A program made the translations under genes and the position numbers. The notes under the pieces are model-generated. The model was given only the letters and a program-made list of their open reading frames with translations. It searched no databases and had not been told where the DNA came from. Source: Halichoerus grypus (lineage: Eukaryota > Chordata > Mammalia > Carnivora > Phocidae). From it: DNA of 64,000 nucleotides. This document shows, piece by piece, positions 36,441 to 46,993 of this stretch (position 1 is its first letter; every line of letters begins with the position of its first letter). The DNA lies in the NCBI RefSeq assembly GCF_964656455.1, contig NC_135726.1, forward strand, positions 28,345,168-28,409,167, given 5' to 3'.

Positions 36441-36719
36441 TGTTAAAGGACATGGGAGTTTTGTTTTGTTTTATTTATTTATTTATTTATTTTCCGGGTC
36501 TCCTTGCCATTTGTTAAAATGGTCCTGTTTCTTCCATTGCTGTCAGCTGTTTCTCACCGTCCCTGCCTGTAGTCCTCCCTCTGCCCTTCAGATTGCTGTT
36601 TTTATGCTTCTGTGCCCTTGGGGACCAGCAATGGCACTCGTCAGAGTACAGGCAGCCCCGAGAAAGGGCTTCTGGGGGCCCACTAGCGGCTCACATACCT
36701 CAGTGGTGTATTAATTTGC

Positions 36720-39700
36720 AAGCTGCTTTTGTCTGTCCGAAAACCCTTGTTCCCTAACATGTCCATGCTCCGTGTGTTTTAGCCAACTGGGTATTTAATT
36801 GTGGGACAAATTAATGTATTTAATTTGAAGACAAATTCTGTTGTCTTCAACTAGCCCTGATCTGCTCCTGCCTTTTTGGGATCTGATGGCCAGCCGGTCA
36901 ATAATTTAAGGACCCTGGGATGAAATACAGTGGCTTTGGTTATTATGTGGATAACTGTCCAGTGTTTTAGGGAGCCTCGTATTGTTTTACTTAGTTGTGT
37001 TTCAGACATAGATTAGTACTGTTAATGAAATCCTTATTTTTCAGAAGTACTAAATTATTTTGGAATCATTACCTACCCATTCCTTAGTACAAACAATATC
37101 TTTACCACTTGTGTCTTTATTTTAGATTTTAAAATTTAAGCTGTTCTTTGGGCTGGAAATAAGATAATTGACAATACTGGATTTAATATGTCATTTACAA
37201 ATTCTGTGGCTTTCTGTTTTAAGAATTGTTAATGATAAAAAAAAAGAATTGTTAATGATAGGCTGTATTAAGCCGATGGCCAATGGTTTCGAACCATCGA
37301 AGGTCTAATAAGATGCTACCTTCCATATAGAATAATATTGAAATAAACCTTAAGCAGATGTATATTTTTCTTTTCATTTTTATGTGTGGGCGTGTATTTG
37401 CTGACAGACTGGAAATGCTTCCTGAGGAGTTACCCCAACCCCCCAAATTCTAAAATACTCTCATTATCTACTTTAGTTCTTAAAACATCAGAAATATAGG
37501 CTGACCTATTTATATTAACAGACGGGTACTATCAAGTTAATCCTGTAATTAAAGTTCATTTCTCAAAGATGTTACTAAAATCTTCAAAATATTAAAGACT
37601 TAAGCCCTAAAAATTGGTATGGAAATGATTACATGTTCCCTATTATTTTTCTCCTCTCTCCCAGAGTGATTAATTTCACTTTCCAAGTCTTATTCCATGA
37701 GCCACAATGCTTTTGCTGAGATTCTTAATTCAGTGAAACCTGTTTAGGGGATCATCTCTGTTAGAAAGACAGCTGCCGAAAAGGCATTCGCTTTCCGAGC
37801 ATGGATTTTAGATTATGGCCAATCAAGACTTGAAGCTGGAAGAACACCTGTCAGAGACGTTTTTCTACAAGGAGATGGTCTCTTTAATCAGATTTCATTG
37901 CACTTGAGAAAAAGGTTCATTTAAAAATGTGGGTAAAACAGCATCTGCTTTTATGATTCATCCTCACCATACTTTTAAAGCTGAGAGACCAATTTAGAAC
38001 CTACTTATGACATTGTTCCGTGGAAGAAGGAGAAAGCGCAACAGCGTGTTGAAAAGGAAGAACTTTCCCAGATGTTTGGTTTGGAACTTTCTCTTGTGAC
38101 AGAAATGTCAGAATTTATTTTGGGGGCTTTTTGTGTGTGTGACTGTAATTAACGATAGGAATTCTTATGGGCAAACTTTTTAAATGGCTAAGCTAAATTG
38201 TGACTACCTGGAAGGAAATCTGGGGAGCCTTCCTCTGTTGAAATCTGTTGCACTTATCTGTGAACAATGCAAAGCATTATTGATACTGATTGATGTTTAG
38301 AGAAGCTACGCTTGACTTTCAACTCTGCTCTAATTAGAGGCACCGTTAATACATAAAATGTAGGTACTTCCTCACATCTGCACACTCTACTGAGTGTAAC
38401 TATTAGAAAACAAACTTCATTCTGCAAACCGGAGTTTAATGGTATAACTGTGCAGACCAGAATATCAGTTAATTTTCAAAACATTTTATTCTACACCAAT
38501 TAGCTCAGGTCCTGGAGGGCAAAATGACAAGAGGTTAGTCGTTCGCTATGTATTTAATTAATTGAAAAATGCTCAAATTGCTTTTACAGTTGTTATTAAA
38601 AAGTAGAATCAGTGTTGCCAGCGCTCAACCATAATTGGAACCCCAGGGAATTAAATATTTAGCATTAGTAATGTAACAGCACTTAGGACACAAATTTCTA
38701 TTTTCGTAATGAAAGCTATACGCTGTGAGTATGAGCGGCTAAGACGACAGCCGTGACAAGTGAACCGGCCTGGGATATTTCAATAAGACACCTCATTGGA
38801 CAGCAAGTCTTAACCACATTACTCGTTTGTAAGAGATCTGCAAGTTTAATTCCCAGTAGAAACCCGTTACCCAAGTATTTAGATTTCTAATTGCATGCAG
38901 GATGAACAGTTGGGCAAATGTCTTGCCGTAAGTGGCTGAAATGTATAGTGCTTTCTAAATAATCCTATATAAGTTCATGCCTTTGTCAATTTAAAAATAG
39001 CAGGACTGTCAGGGAATAAAGATCTTGTTTGTTTTAAGTTTAATTACATTTTAAGCATAAATGCTTTCAGTGTTACAATGCGAAAAGTTGGATACTGGGC
39101 TCTAATGAGCTGCGCTGGTAGACGGCTGGAGACCCTAAGGGATTCCTTCCGTAAATTAACTGGATAAAAGTACTTGGTTAGGATATAGTTGATGGCTGAG
39201 CTGTTCTTAAAACCCAGTTATAGAGCTGTCTCTCCCTCCTGTTTTCATTCTAAACAGGCCCTGTAGAGACTTTAACAGCTGCCTGTTACAACTGTTCAAC
39301 TTGTCAAAATGTATTATATGACTCCACTAATAAATAGCATTAAAGGGTATTTGACTTCATTTCTCATTTTCAGAGGGGATCAGGTTGATAAACACAACTG
39401 GCTTAGGCTGGCCTTATTTTAATTTGTTTATGTCATCTAAGTAATATTGAAGGCCCATGCTTTGAATTTTGTAAACGGGGGACATGAAACTCACAAAATA
39501 GTACGGACATTGGAAACAATTAATGGAGGCTATTTGTTGTAGAATCTTTGTCCTTGAAAGACGTAGGACTTTGACATTTTTAGCCCACATTCAAAGTATT
39601 TGCAAAACCATAACTAAACTGACACCCTTTGAAGCACAACTAGACTAATTCCTTTGCCACTCATTCCATCTTTTCTTGGGAAAAAAAAAAAAGGTTGCAG

Positions 39701-39842
39701 GATGACTTGATTTCCTAATTTTCTTTCACTTGCCATTGTGTCTATTCAGTGTTTTGAGAGTGTATCCAAACTGATCATGATTTTCTTCTATTTTATTTTT
39801 TGTAATTTTTAGAAAAGCACATGCTTATTTTAAAACAAAAGG
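36720..39842. promoter_or_regulatory. Repeat-free block with candidate enhancers
   Basis: Three kilobases without a recognisable transposon in an otherwise repeat-rich desert. Homeodomain cores recur (CTCTAATTAGAGG near 38328, TTTAATTAATTG near 38552, TCCTGTAATTAAAG near 37541). Positions 38690-39160 keep many CpGs in AT-rich DNA, a sign of constraint. In Iroquois clusters such deserts hold long-range enhancers. The role here is inferred. Confidence 0.4.
37221..37260. repeat. 17-bp direct repeat flanking a short A-run
   Basis: AAGAATTGTTAATGATA occurs at 37221-37237 and again, perfectly, at 37244-37260, separated by six A residues (37238-37243). This looks like a target-site duplication around little more than a poly(A) tail. 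Confidence 0.8.
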
Positions 39843-40046
39843 TGGGGACACCCGGGTGGCTCAGTCGGTTAAGTGTTCGACTCTTGATTTCAGCTCATGG
39901 TCTCAGGGTTGTGGGATCGAGCCCTGAGTCGGGCTCCATGCTTGGTGGAGAGTCTGCTTCTCTCTCTTTCCCTCTCCCTCTGCCCTCCCCCTGCTTGTGC
40001 CCTCTTCTCTCTCTCTAAAATGAATAAATCTTTAAAAAAAAAAAAT
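39843..40046 (+). mobile_element. can-SINE (tRNA-derived SINEC)
   Basis: 5' head GGGGACACCCGGGTGGCTCA, box B-like GGGATCGAGCC, CT-rich region and an AATAAATCTTTA-n tail. Target-site duplication AAAACAAAAGG at 39832-39842 and 40047-40058 (one extra A). Forward orientation. Diagnostic of Carnivora. Confidence 0.93.
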
Positions 40047-40554
40047 AAAACAAAAAGGAGAAAAGAAAAATGTAGGAATTTCTTTGATAAGTTCTCACTT
40101 TCACCTTCATCCCTGATCCTACTTACCTCCTTGGTGATCACCTTTGTGAAAAGTTTGATAACATGTCAAACGTTCATGACACTCTCTGTGCATATTATAC
40201 ATGCACACATACAGGTATCTATTCATGTGTGTATATTACATATAATACATTTAAAGAACAGAATTTGGATCATTCTGTAGATGTCTGTGACTTGTTTTTT
40301 TTTCCTACCTAATTTGTCATAGACATCTTCCTATACCGGTGCCTAGATCTTCCTCCTTCCTTTTAATAGCTAAATGCATTTCCAAATTTTGGAGATATAA
40401 AATTTACTTATCTACTGCCTATGGATGTCATTTAAAGTCATCTCCAGTTTTTTGTTAGGGCAAATAATGTTGCAAACTTCTGAGTGTGCCTAGGTGTGTT
40501 GGCAGCATGTATGTGTGTATATTTGTGCATGTTTCATAATAAAATATTGAACTA

Positions 40555-40790
40555 AGAATTTAGCGATTACTCTGTGCCAGGCATTATTTGAAGCACTTTC
40601 CGTATCTTACCTCATTTCATCTTTACAATAAAGCGGTAAGATATATTATTATCCCCATCCCTATTTTACATAGAGGGAAGCTGAGGCACAGAGAAGTTAA
40701 GGAACTTGCCTAAGGCCATCAGTGAGAAATCAGCAGAGCAAGGCTTCAAACCCTGGAGGTCTGGCACACCAGAGTCTGAGTTCTTACCCA
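40555..40790 (-). mobile_element. MIR element
   Basis: Near-complete antisense MIR: CTCTGTGCCAGGCATTATTTG, CTCATTTCATCTTTACAA, then TATTATCCCCATCCC, GAAGCTGAGGCACAGAGAAG, AAGGAACTTGCC and TTCAAACCCTGGAGGTCTG in order. Confidence 0.85.
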
Positions 40791-41008
40791 ATACAATGGG
40801 CCTGCAGAAACACCTTGGGTTTTTTCCTTGTAATATGACTTTCTTCATTAGTGAGTTTGAATGTAGTTTCATGTATTTATTGCCTTTATGTTTCTTCTTC
40901 GGAGAGGTAACCTGTTCACGTCCTTTGTTCATTTTCTTGTAGCATTGCCTTCCTATCAAATTACAGAAGATCTCTATTGAGAATGGCTATTGATTCCTTG
41001 TTACACTT

Positions 41009-41435
41009 TTTTAAAAAGATTTATTTATTTCTTTTAGAAAGAGAGTGAGAGGGCGCCTGGGTGGCTCAGTTGTTTAAGCGACTGCCTTCGGCTCAGGTCA
41101 CGATCCTGGAGTCCCGGGATCGAGTCCCGCATCGGGCTCCCTGCTCGGCGGGGAGTCTGCTTCTCCCTCTGACTCTCCCCCTCTCATGCTCTCTCTCTAT
41201 CACTATCTCTCTCAATAAATAAATACAAAATCTTTAAAAAAAAAAAAAAAAAAGAAAGAGAGTGAGAGAGGGAGTGGAGGCAGGGGCAGAAGGAGAGGAG
41301 GAGAATCTCAAGCAGACTCCCTGCAGAGCATGGAGTCTGACATGGGGCCCGATCTCATGACCCTGAGATTATGTATGACCTCAGCTGAAATCAAGAGTCA
41401 GATGCTTAACTAACTGAGCCACCCAGGGGCCCCTA
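41009..41435 (-). mobile_element. can-SINE, split by a second SINE
   Basis: Reverse-orientation SINE. The T-rich tail and GAAAGAGAGTGAGAG segment are at 41009-41051 and the rest at 41269-41435, ending GAGCCACCCAGGGGCCCC. Its own target-site duplication TCCTTGTTACACTT (40995-41008) recurs as TCCTTGTTATACTT (41437-41450). It was interrupted by the forward SINE at 41052-41252. Confidence 0.88.
41052..41252 (+). mobile_element. can-SINE nested in another can-SINE
   Basis: Forward SINE (GGCGCCTGGGTGGCTCAG, GCATCGGGCTCCCTGCTCGG, and an AATAAATA-type tail ending in a long A-run). It is bounded by a perfect 16-bp target-site duplication AGAAAGAGAGTGAGAG at 41036-41051 and 41253-41268, which lies inside the older SINE. 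Low divergence and the long A tail mark it as younger. Confidence 0.93.
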
Positions 41436-41984
41436 CTCCTTGTTATACTTCATTAAATTTTTTTCTAAGCCCATTGCGTGTATTTTTTGTTTTATTTCAA
41501 TATTACCGAGTTTTGCTTTATAGATTGAGGTATGAGAAAGCCTTTCACTGTCTCAAGATTACAAGTAATGGTTTCCTACATTTTCTCCTACTACTTTTAA
41601 TTTTTTTGAAGTTTTGATCTTTAACCCACGTGGGATTTACTTGGGTGTGTGGTGCAAGATAAAGATCAAAACTTTTATTTCTGGTAACAACCATGGGTTC
41701 CTTCTGTAAACCATCTGTTCTTTTTTTCTCCTGGTTTGTTATATGATGTTTGTCTAATGCTATTTTCCACCTACACATGTCTCTGGATTGCCGGTTCTTT
41801 GGAATATTCCATTTGTGTAATCCTGCAACATCACACTCTTTATCATTAGAATGTAAAAGGAAGCTTAAATCTTTTAAATTTAAAAAAAAAATTCTCCAGC
41901 AAATACTCTTAATCTTAAATTATAAAGGCAATTGGACTTATATTAACAAATGCAAATAGTTTAGAAAGGTATAAAGTCATGGTG

Positions 41985-42262
41985 AAGAGAGAGGTCTATG
42001 TCCTAATTTTCAGAACCTGTGAATATGTTCCATTACATGGCAAGGGGGAATTAAGGTTGCAGATGAAATTAAAGTCACTGATCAACTGACCTTAAATAGG
42101 GAGATTATCCTGCATTATCCAGGTGGGCCAGTGTAATTTCAAGGGGCTTTAAAAGTGCAAGAGGGAGGCTGCAAGGTCAGTGTCAGAGTGATGCACCATG
42201 AGACAGATCAACTGAGCCTTGCCGATTGCTGGCTTTGCAGTTGAAGGAAGGGGGCCATGAGC
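41985..42262 (+). mobile_element. MLT1-type LTR fragment (ERVL-MaLR)
   Basis: Landmarks in order: CAGAACCTGTGAATATG, CATTACATGGCAAG, GGGAGATTATCCTGCATTAT, CCAGGTGGGCCAGTGTAAT, AAAAGTGCAAGAGGGAGGC, GATTGCTGGCTTTGCAG and GGGGCCATGAGCCAAGAATG. An ancient, decayed LTR without coding sequence. Confidence 0.75.
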
Positions 42263-42880
42263 CAAGAATGATGATCTTTGTGCTTTTCTCTGTTGGACTC
42301 TGTTTTCTCAGTTCTATGTCCTCCTCTTTCTTGCTTCTCATTTTCATGGAACACATCCTCCCACCACTTTCTAAGGAAGTAAATATGGAAATGGAAATAA
42401 AATATTTTCATCTGAAAATGTTTTTACTGTAGGCATCATGCTTTTCCAAAAGCTCTATTTTATACTGTGATGGTTCCTGTTTGGTAACAGCCTCTTCTTG
42501 TTTCATAGATACAGCATCTTCTCTTATTTCTCTGAGGTTATTAATAATCTGATGGGTCTTATTTTTTGCTTTATTTTTGGTAGCATCTGCGATAAATCCT
42601 GACAACAAATGTATATGAGTATTATTATTCCCACTTGAAATTTGACAAATTCTGGGAAAGCCCAAATTTGAACATAGACCTGTCACCAAAGTGCCATCTC
42701 ATTTTATCTGCCTTCCAATAGATTTGGGGAGCCTTTAGGAAGGATTTTCTCTTTTTCTAGCCAGTGGGAGAAGTTTGCAAAATTAACTCATGAATGACAT
42801 TAGGTTGTTTTTTTTTTTTAGAGGTTTCCTAGACTTCACTTTTATAAGTTACAATTAAATTCAAAACCTAGGCCTGTAGT
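42263..42880. other. Unclassified segment between two MLT1 fragments
   Basis: A 93-codon minus-strand frame (42689-42408) starts MVTGLCSNLGF and ends DAYSKNIFR before TGA. It is lysine/glutamate-rich in its second half and sits next to a splice-acceptor-like GGCTTTCCCAG on the minus strand. I recognise no protein family. It may be a pseudogene piece or chance. The far side is bounded by T11 near 42810. Confidence 0.3.
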
Positions 42881-43115
42881 TGGTTTCCTATCAGTGGTAT
42901 AACAAACTACCACAAACTAAATGGCTTAAAACAGCAGCTATTTATTCACTTAGAGTTGTGGAGGCCGGAAGTTCAAAATGAGTCCTACAGGGCTAAAAAT
43001 CTAGGCGTTGACAGAGCTGGTTTCTTTTGGAGGCTCCAGAGGAGAATCTGTCCCTTGCTCCTCCAGCTGGTGGCTGCTTTTGTTCCTTGGCTTGTGATAA
43101 TAATTTCATTTTAAA
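42881..43115 (-). mobile_element. MLT1-type LTR fragment, opposite orientation
   Basis: Antisense landmarks: GTGGTATAACAAACTACCAC, AAACTAAATGGCTTAAAACA, GTTCAAAATGAGTCCTACAG, GGGCTAAAAATCTAGGCG and TTGTTCCTTGGCTTGTG. Same family group as 41985-42262 but inverted. Confidence 0.7.
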
Positions 43116-43329
43116 CACTATTTTCTTTCATTCTCTGCATGGTCTCAGTTTCCTCCAGATCCCATTTTTCTGTTTGCTTGTGTGTTTTTCTTCCATGTTG
43201 GAGGATCTCTTCCAATGTCTTGCAGTCAGTAGCTATAATATTTAAGAAGAAGTTCCTAAAAAGCTGATTGGAAGCCCTGTGTACATCTATGGAGCTTGTT
43301 GGTAGATGAGTTTCACTTTGGGATGATCA

Positions 43330-43379
43330 AGTGAGATCAAGAGTTGGACACTTAACTGACCAAACCACCCAGGCACACC
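43330..43379 (-). mobile_element. can-SINE 5'-end remnant
   Basis: Only the head remains: GATCAAGAGTTGGACACTTA followed by ACTGACCAAACCACCCAGGC, the antisense of a SINE 5' end. The T-rich tail is missing, so it is a deletion remnant. Confidence 0.6.
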
Positions 43380-44994
43380 GGGCGGGCGGGGGGTCTTCTT
43401 CTAATCTGCACAATGTACCTATTGACTTTAGATATGGGGAATGGGCTATCATCCTTTCTTTCTACCAGTAAAGTAAGTGATGGTGTTTAGGACAATGGCT
43501 GAGGAATGTCAGTAATGTCAGACTGAGACTTCTGGTGGGGATGGGCTGTTGTGAGAGATGGGAAGTTGGAAGAGTCTTAGTTAAGGGTTTAGGTCAAGCA
43601 GTGTAGCACTTGTTAGAGAAGAAAAAGAGCACACATGCTCTTTTTTGGGATTTGAAAGATCATGAGTCAATCTAATGGTTACAGATGTAAAAAGTTTCTA
43701 GAAAAAAATAATGAAGCAGAAGGAAATGAAAGGAGATGAGAAACCAGCTCCTGAAATTCTTATAGCTGAAGCATCTCAGAGGAAGTGGTTTGGGGTGAGA
43801 AGTGGGAGAAGAATGAACGTGCCCTGGGGAAAGAGGACTAGTTCACAGAAAATCCAACTGGAGTGAAATCCTGGTGGAGTCTTGGTGGACTTTAAGATGA
43901 ACAGGAGAGCTCCAGAAGCAAGGACAGCCCTGAGAAAATGCCTTGTTTTTGGAGTGCTTCCTAGTGTTAAGAACACACAGCTTTGTTGTGAATCTACATC
44001 CCTCTTTGTTGCCACTGAGCAATGCCTCCAGGATGGTGAAAATCACACCCACAATCAAACACATTGTCTTTCCTCTAAGCATCCTCTGCCAGCTCTGTGC
44101 TCTCCTGGAGCTTACATCCTTGGGGAATAGAGCACGGATAGACAAGGGGTCATAGAGGAACGGGATGGTTTCAGAAAGAGATTAGTCCTAAGCCCCCCTT
44201 TGGCGAGATCCTGGTCTTCCTGGACCATGGCTGGCCCGTTGACTAAAGTCATTTGCATAAATGACTTATGTGCATGTCCTGTCCTGCTAGTTGGTAAATG
44301 CTGCAGGAGTAGGTGCTACCCCTTTCAAGAGGGCTATTCTCGCGGTGCCGTATCTGCAGTAAGCAGGTGCTCCATATCTGCTCACTGAGGGGAGGACAGG
44401 GCAACCCGAAGGACAGACTCACAAATGGAGACTCGGGCATGCGCTGGCTGGCTCAGTAAGCAGAATAAACAGTAGCCTAGGAATGATATCATTTCTGGTT
44501 CTGGTCTTAACCCACGCCAAGTGAAAAGGACTGCTAGGACTAAGTGTCTTAATTGCTTAACTGTGATTAGTATACAACTTAGAATTTCTGCACCTATTAA
44601 TAGCTTGAATTCCAAGGGCAGAACACACATAGGGAATGGTTGTGGACAAGGCAAATAAAAAGGTGTGTGAAACCCTCTACTCGAGCCCCCCACCCACTTC
44701 TCATTTCCTGAACCGATGCACAGGAAGGTCACCCTAGTGGTCATTTTCCAGTTGTGCAAACTTCTGAGGCCTCTTAGCGTTTGGGTCTGATCCATCTCAG
44801 TGTAATTACAGAGTATCTTAATTAAACTAGTAAAGAGCCGAGAAGCTTCTGAAAGGTGCTGGCTGCTTGTGCTCGCAGAACCCTATGGAAGGGTGAGGTA
44901 ATGATCTCCATGTGGAAGATTCTGGAAGGAGGTGTCCTTGACCATGGATACCTGGCGAGCCACCCCCAGGGGTTTTGCTGTTGCTGATGGACTT
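43380..44994. other. Unique intergenic DNA, nothing seen
   Basis: A short GGGCGGGCGGGG patch lies at 43380. Several open frames of 60-137 codons lack domains and splice structure. No gene is supported. Confidence 0.4.
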
Positions 44995-45235
44995 TTCCTG
45001 CTTCTCCCAGTGCCCTTTTCAACCTCTAGGTCTTGTGTTTGCTTTGCCTGGAGCTCTTGTCCTCTTCCTTCAGGGCCTTAGCTCAACTATCATCTCCTCA
45101 GAAAGCTCCTCCTGGGTCTCCATTTTCTCTCTCCTGGATTGTCTCCTCCTCTCGAAGCTGCAAGCTGTGTCTTTTATTATCACTCTACTCAGATTCCAGC
45201 ACCAGCTTCGTACATCTCGGTTGAATGAATAAGCG
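44995..45235 (+). mobile_element. L2 fragment (3' end)
   Basis: Sense L2 landmarks: CTTTGCCTGGAGCTCTTGTC, CTTCAGGGCCTTAGCTCAAC, ATCATCTCCTCAGAAAGC and a final GTTGAATGAATAAG. Confidence 0.7.
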
Positions 45236-45544
45236 AGACTAACCAAAGCAGGGCTAGATTGTTCTAGACTGGAAGAAGTGTGCAGTTTTCCTTGCTCCTG
45301 GCCTGGAGGAAGCTGCCACCAGAAGCACCTGTGTCACCTTGTAATGTTGCCAGATCCAGAACCGCATACTGCTTTCTGAAGGAGTGACACTGGGATGCGC
45401 TGGGAAAGGAAGAGTCTGTCTGCTTCCCCCCACCCCCATTCCTCCCCTCCTTGCCTCACATCTGTGTTCCAGCTGGGACAAGCGAAGTTCTGTTCCTTTT
45501 GGGGTAAAGTGTGTAGATCAGTGCTCTGGGGTTGGAAGCTGACC

Positions 45545-45740
45545 CGCAGTGTTAAATAAGGAGAGCTCACATTTATCGCGCATCTACTGCCGGCCAGGCA
45601 CCATGCTACGCGGGTAACTTGCACGATCTCATTTAATTCCTGCACGGCGGTAGAGTACCCCCATTATTCTTATTTCACAAGTAAGAAAACGGAGGCTCAG
45701 AAGCCAAGTTCATTGGATTCACAAACACAAGGACCAGGTC
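45545..45740 (-). mobile_element. MIR element
   Basis: Antisense MIR: CACATTTATCGCGCATCTAC, CCGGCCAGGCACCATGCTAC, ATCTCATTTAATTCCTGCAC, then TTTCACAAGTAAGAAAACGG and AGGCTCAGAAGCCAAG. Confidence 0.8.
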
Positions 45741-46765
45741 CTGGGTCTGCATCTGTCCGATGCTAAGTGCTTCTGCTGGTAAAGTCACGCTCCGCTGTTT
45801 TCCACTGCGGCGCCGCAGAATCACCGCCTGGAAGCAAAGAGGAAGGAAGGAAAGAGCGCAGATGTCATCTATCTGATCCAATTCCCGTTGGCATGGAGGA
45901 GCAATGACATTTCCAGCCACCGATCTTTCTTGGCGTGAACACCAGCGCTGGGCGGCTGATTCCTCAACATGACACCGGGACTCGAACCTGCGGCTTCCCC
46001 AGGCATAGAGGAGCGCAAAAGCCAGCCCCAAATCATTTTCAGCAAATGCACAGGACAAAGGAACCTGTACTCTGGAATAACTTAAATAAGTATAGTGCAT
46101 AGCCTGAGAAACACGGTGGAGGGACATACCCTGGCAAGTATTTCCTTCTGACTTTTCATTAATGCAAAACCCCGCAGATTCCAGCGGGCGGGCTTACTAG
46201 AGCTCCCAGTGCCCCTGGGCTTTGTGTTAAATGCAGCCGTCCCGCAGCCTGAGATCGCAGACCCATGACACAAGGTGGAATAAAACCAGCAGGACCCGGT
46301 TCCAAGATTCACTGCACAGAACAAATTCTGGACTGAAAGCACAAGACGTTTCTCCCCACCTTTCCCCCCAAGTTCATCTACTCCTACAGTTCCTTAAGCT
46401 TGAAAAGCTTTGAGGGCAAGGGGAATGGCATTGAAGTAAGTAGGTTTCACATCCTGGTGATGTTTTTGTAGCTGCCACATGTGGCCGCGTGTTAAGTAGC
46501 TGAACATTTCTGCTCGCTGGCAGCTAAAATCGGCCCTCACCTCCCATGGAGCTCCTCCCGACTTCAAAAAGCATTCCATGGGGTTGCAGGGAAGAGGAAA
46601 TGGACCACAGGGTTACCACTTACGCTGCCTGAATTCATTTTCCATCCTTGTGCTCTTGCGGCTTCTTAGAGCCACGCAGGAGACGGAAGTGCAGAGGGAC
46701 TTGAGGGGTTGTCTTCAGAGAACATGCTAGAAGCCCCGATATTTGAGTGAGAGACTGTATTCTCT
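45741..46765. other. Unique DNA with a tRNA-like box B
   Basis: The minus strand at about 45974-45992 reads GGTTCGAGTCCCGGTGTC, a good tRNA B-box-like sequence, but a matching A box and acceptor stem are not convincing. It could be an ancient SINE or a tRNA relic. The rest is unique DNA without a gene. Confidence 0.35.
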
Positions 46766-46780
46766 TAGAAGCAATGTTGG

Positions 46781-46980
46781 TTTTTTTTTTTTAAGATTTT
46801 ATTTATTTATTTGACAGAGAGGAGAGAGAGCACAAGCAGGGGGAGTGGCAGGCAGAGGGAGAGGGAGAAGCAGGCTCCCCGCTGAGCAGGGAGCCCAATG
46901 TGGGGCTCGATCCCAGGACCCTGGGATCATGACCTGAGCTGAAGGCAGTTGCTTAACCAACTGAGCTACCCAGGCGCCTC
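46781..46980 (-). mobile_element. can-SINE
   Basis: Reverse orientation: T-run then TTTATTTATTTGACAGAGAG, GGGCTCGATCCCAGGACCC, ending AACTGAGCTACCCAGGCGCC. Target-site duplication TAGAAGCAATGTT (46766-46778) and TAGAAGCAACGTT (46981-46993), one mismatch. Confidence 0.93.
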
Positions 46981-46993
46981 TAGAAGCAACGTT

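Larger units (their letters stand above)
40060..41850 (-). mobile_element. Old L1/HAL1-like fragment, interrupted
   Basis: Antisense L1 landmarks flank a MIR and two SINEs: a short 3' UTR-like segment at 40260-40470, GTAATATGACTTTCTTCATT near 40831, and antisense ORF2-type sequence at 41460-41830 (AACCCACGTGGGATTTACTTG, GGTTTGTTATATGATG). It is very diverged. The extent is approximate and two insertions may be merged. Confidence 0.5.

Noticed and set aside
45974..45992. Functional tRNA gene
   Set aside because: Only a B box is evident; no convincing A box, acceptor stem or terminator.
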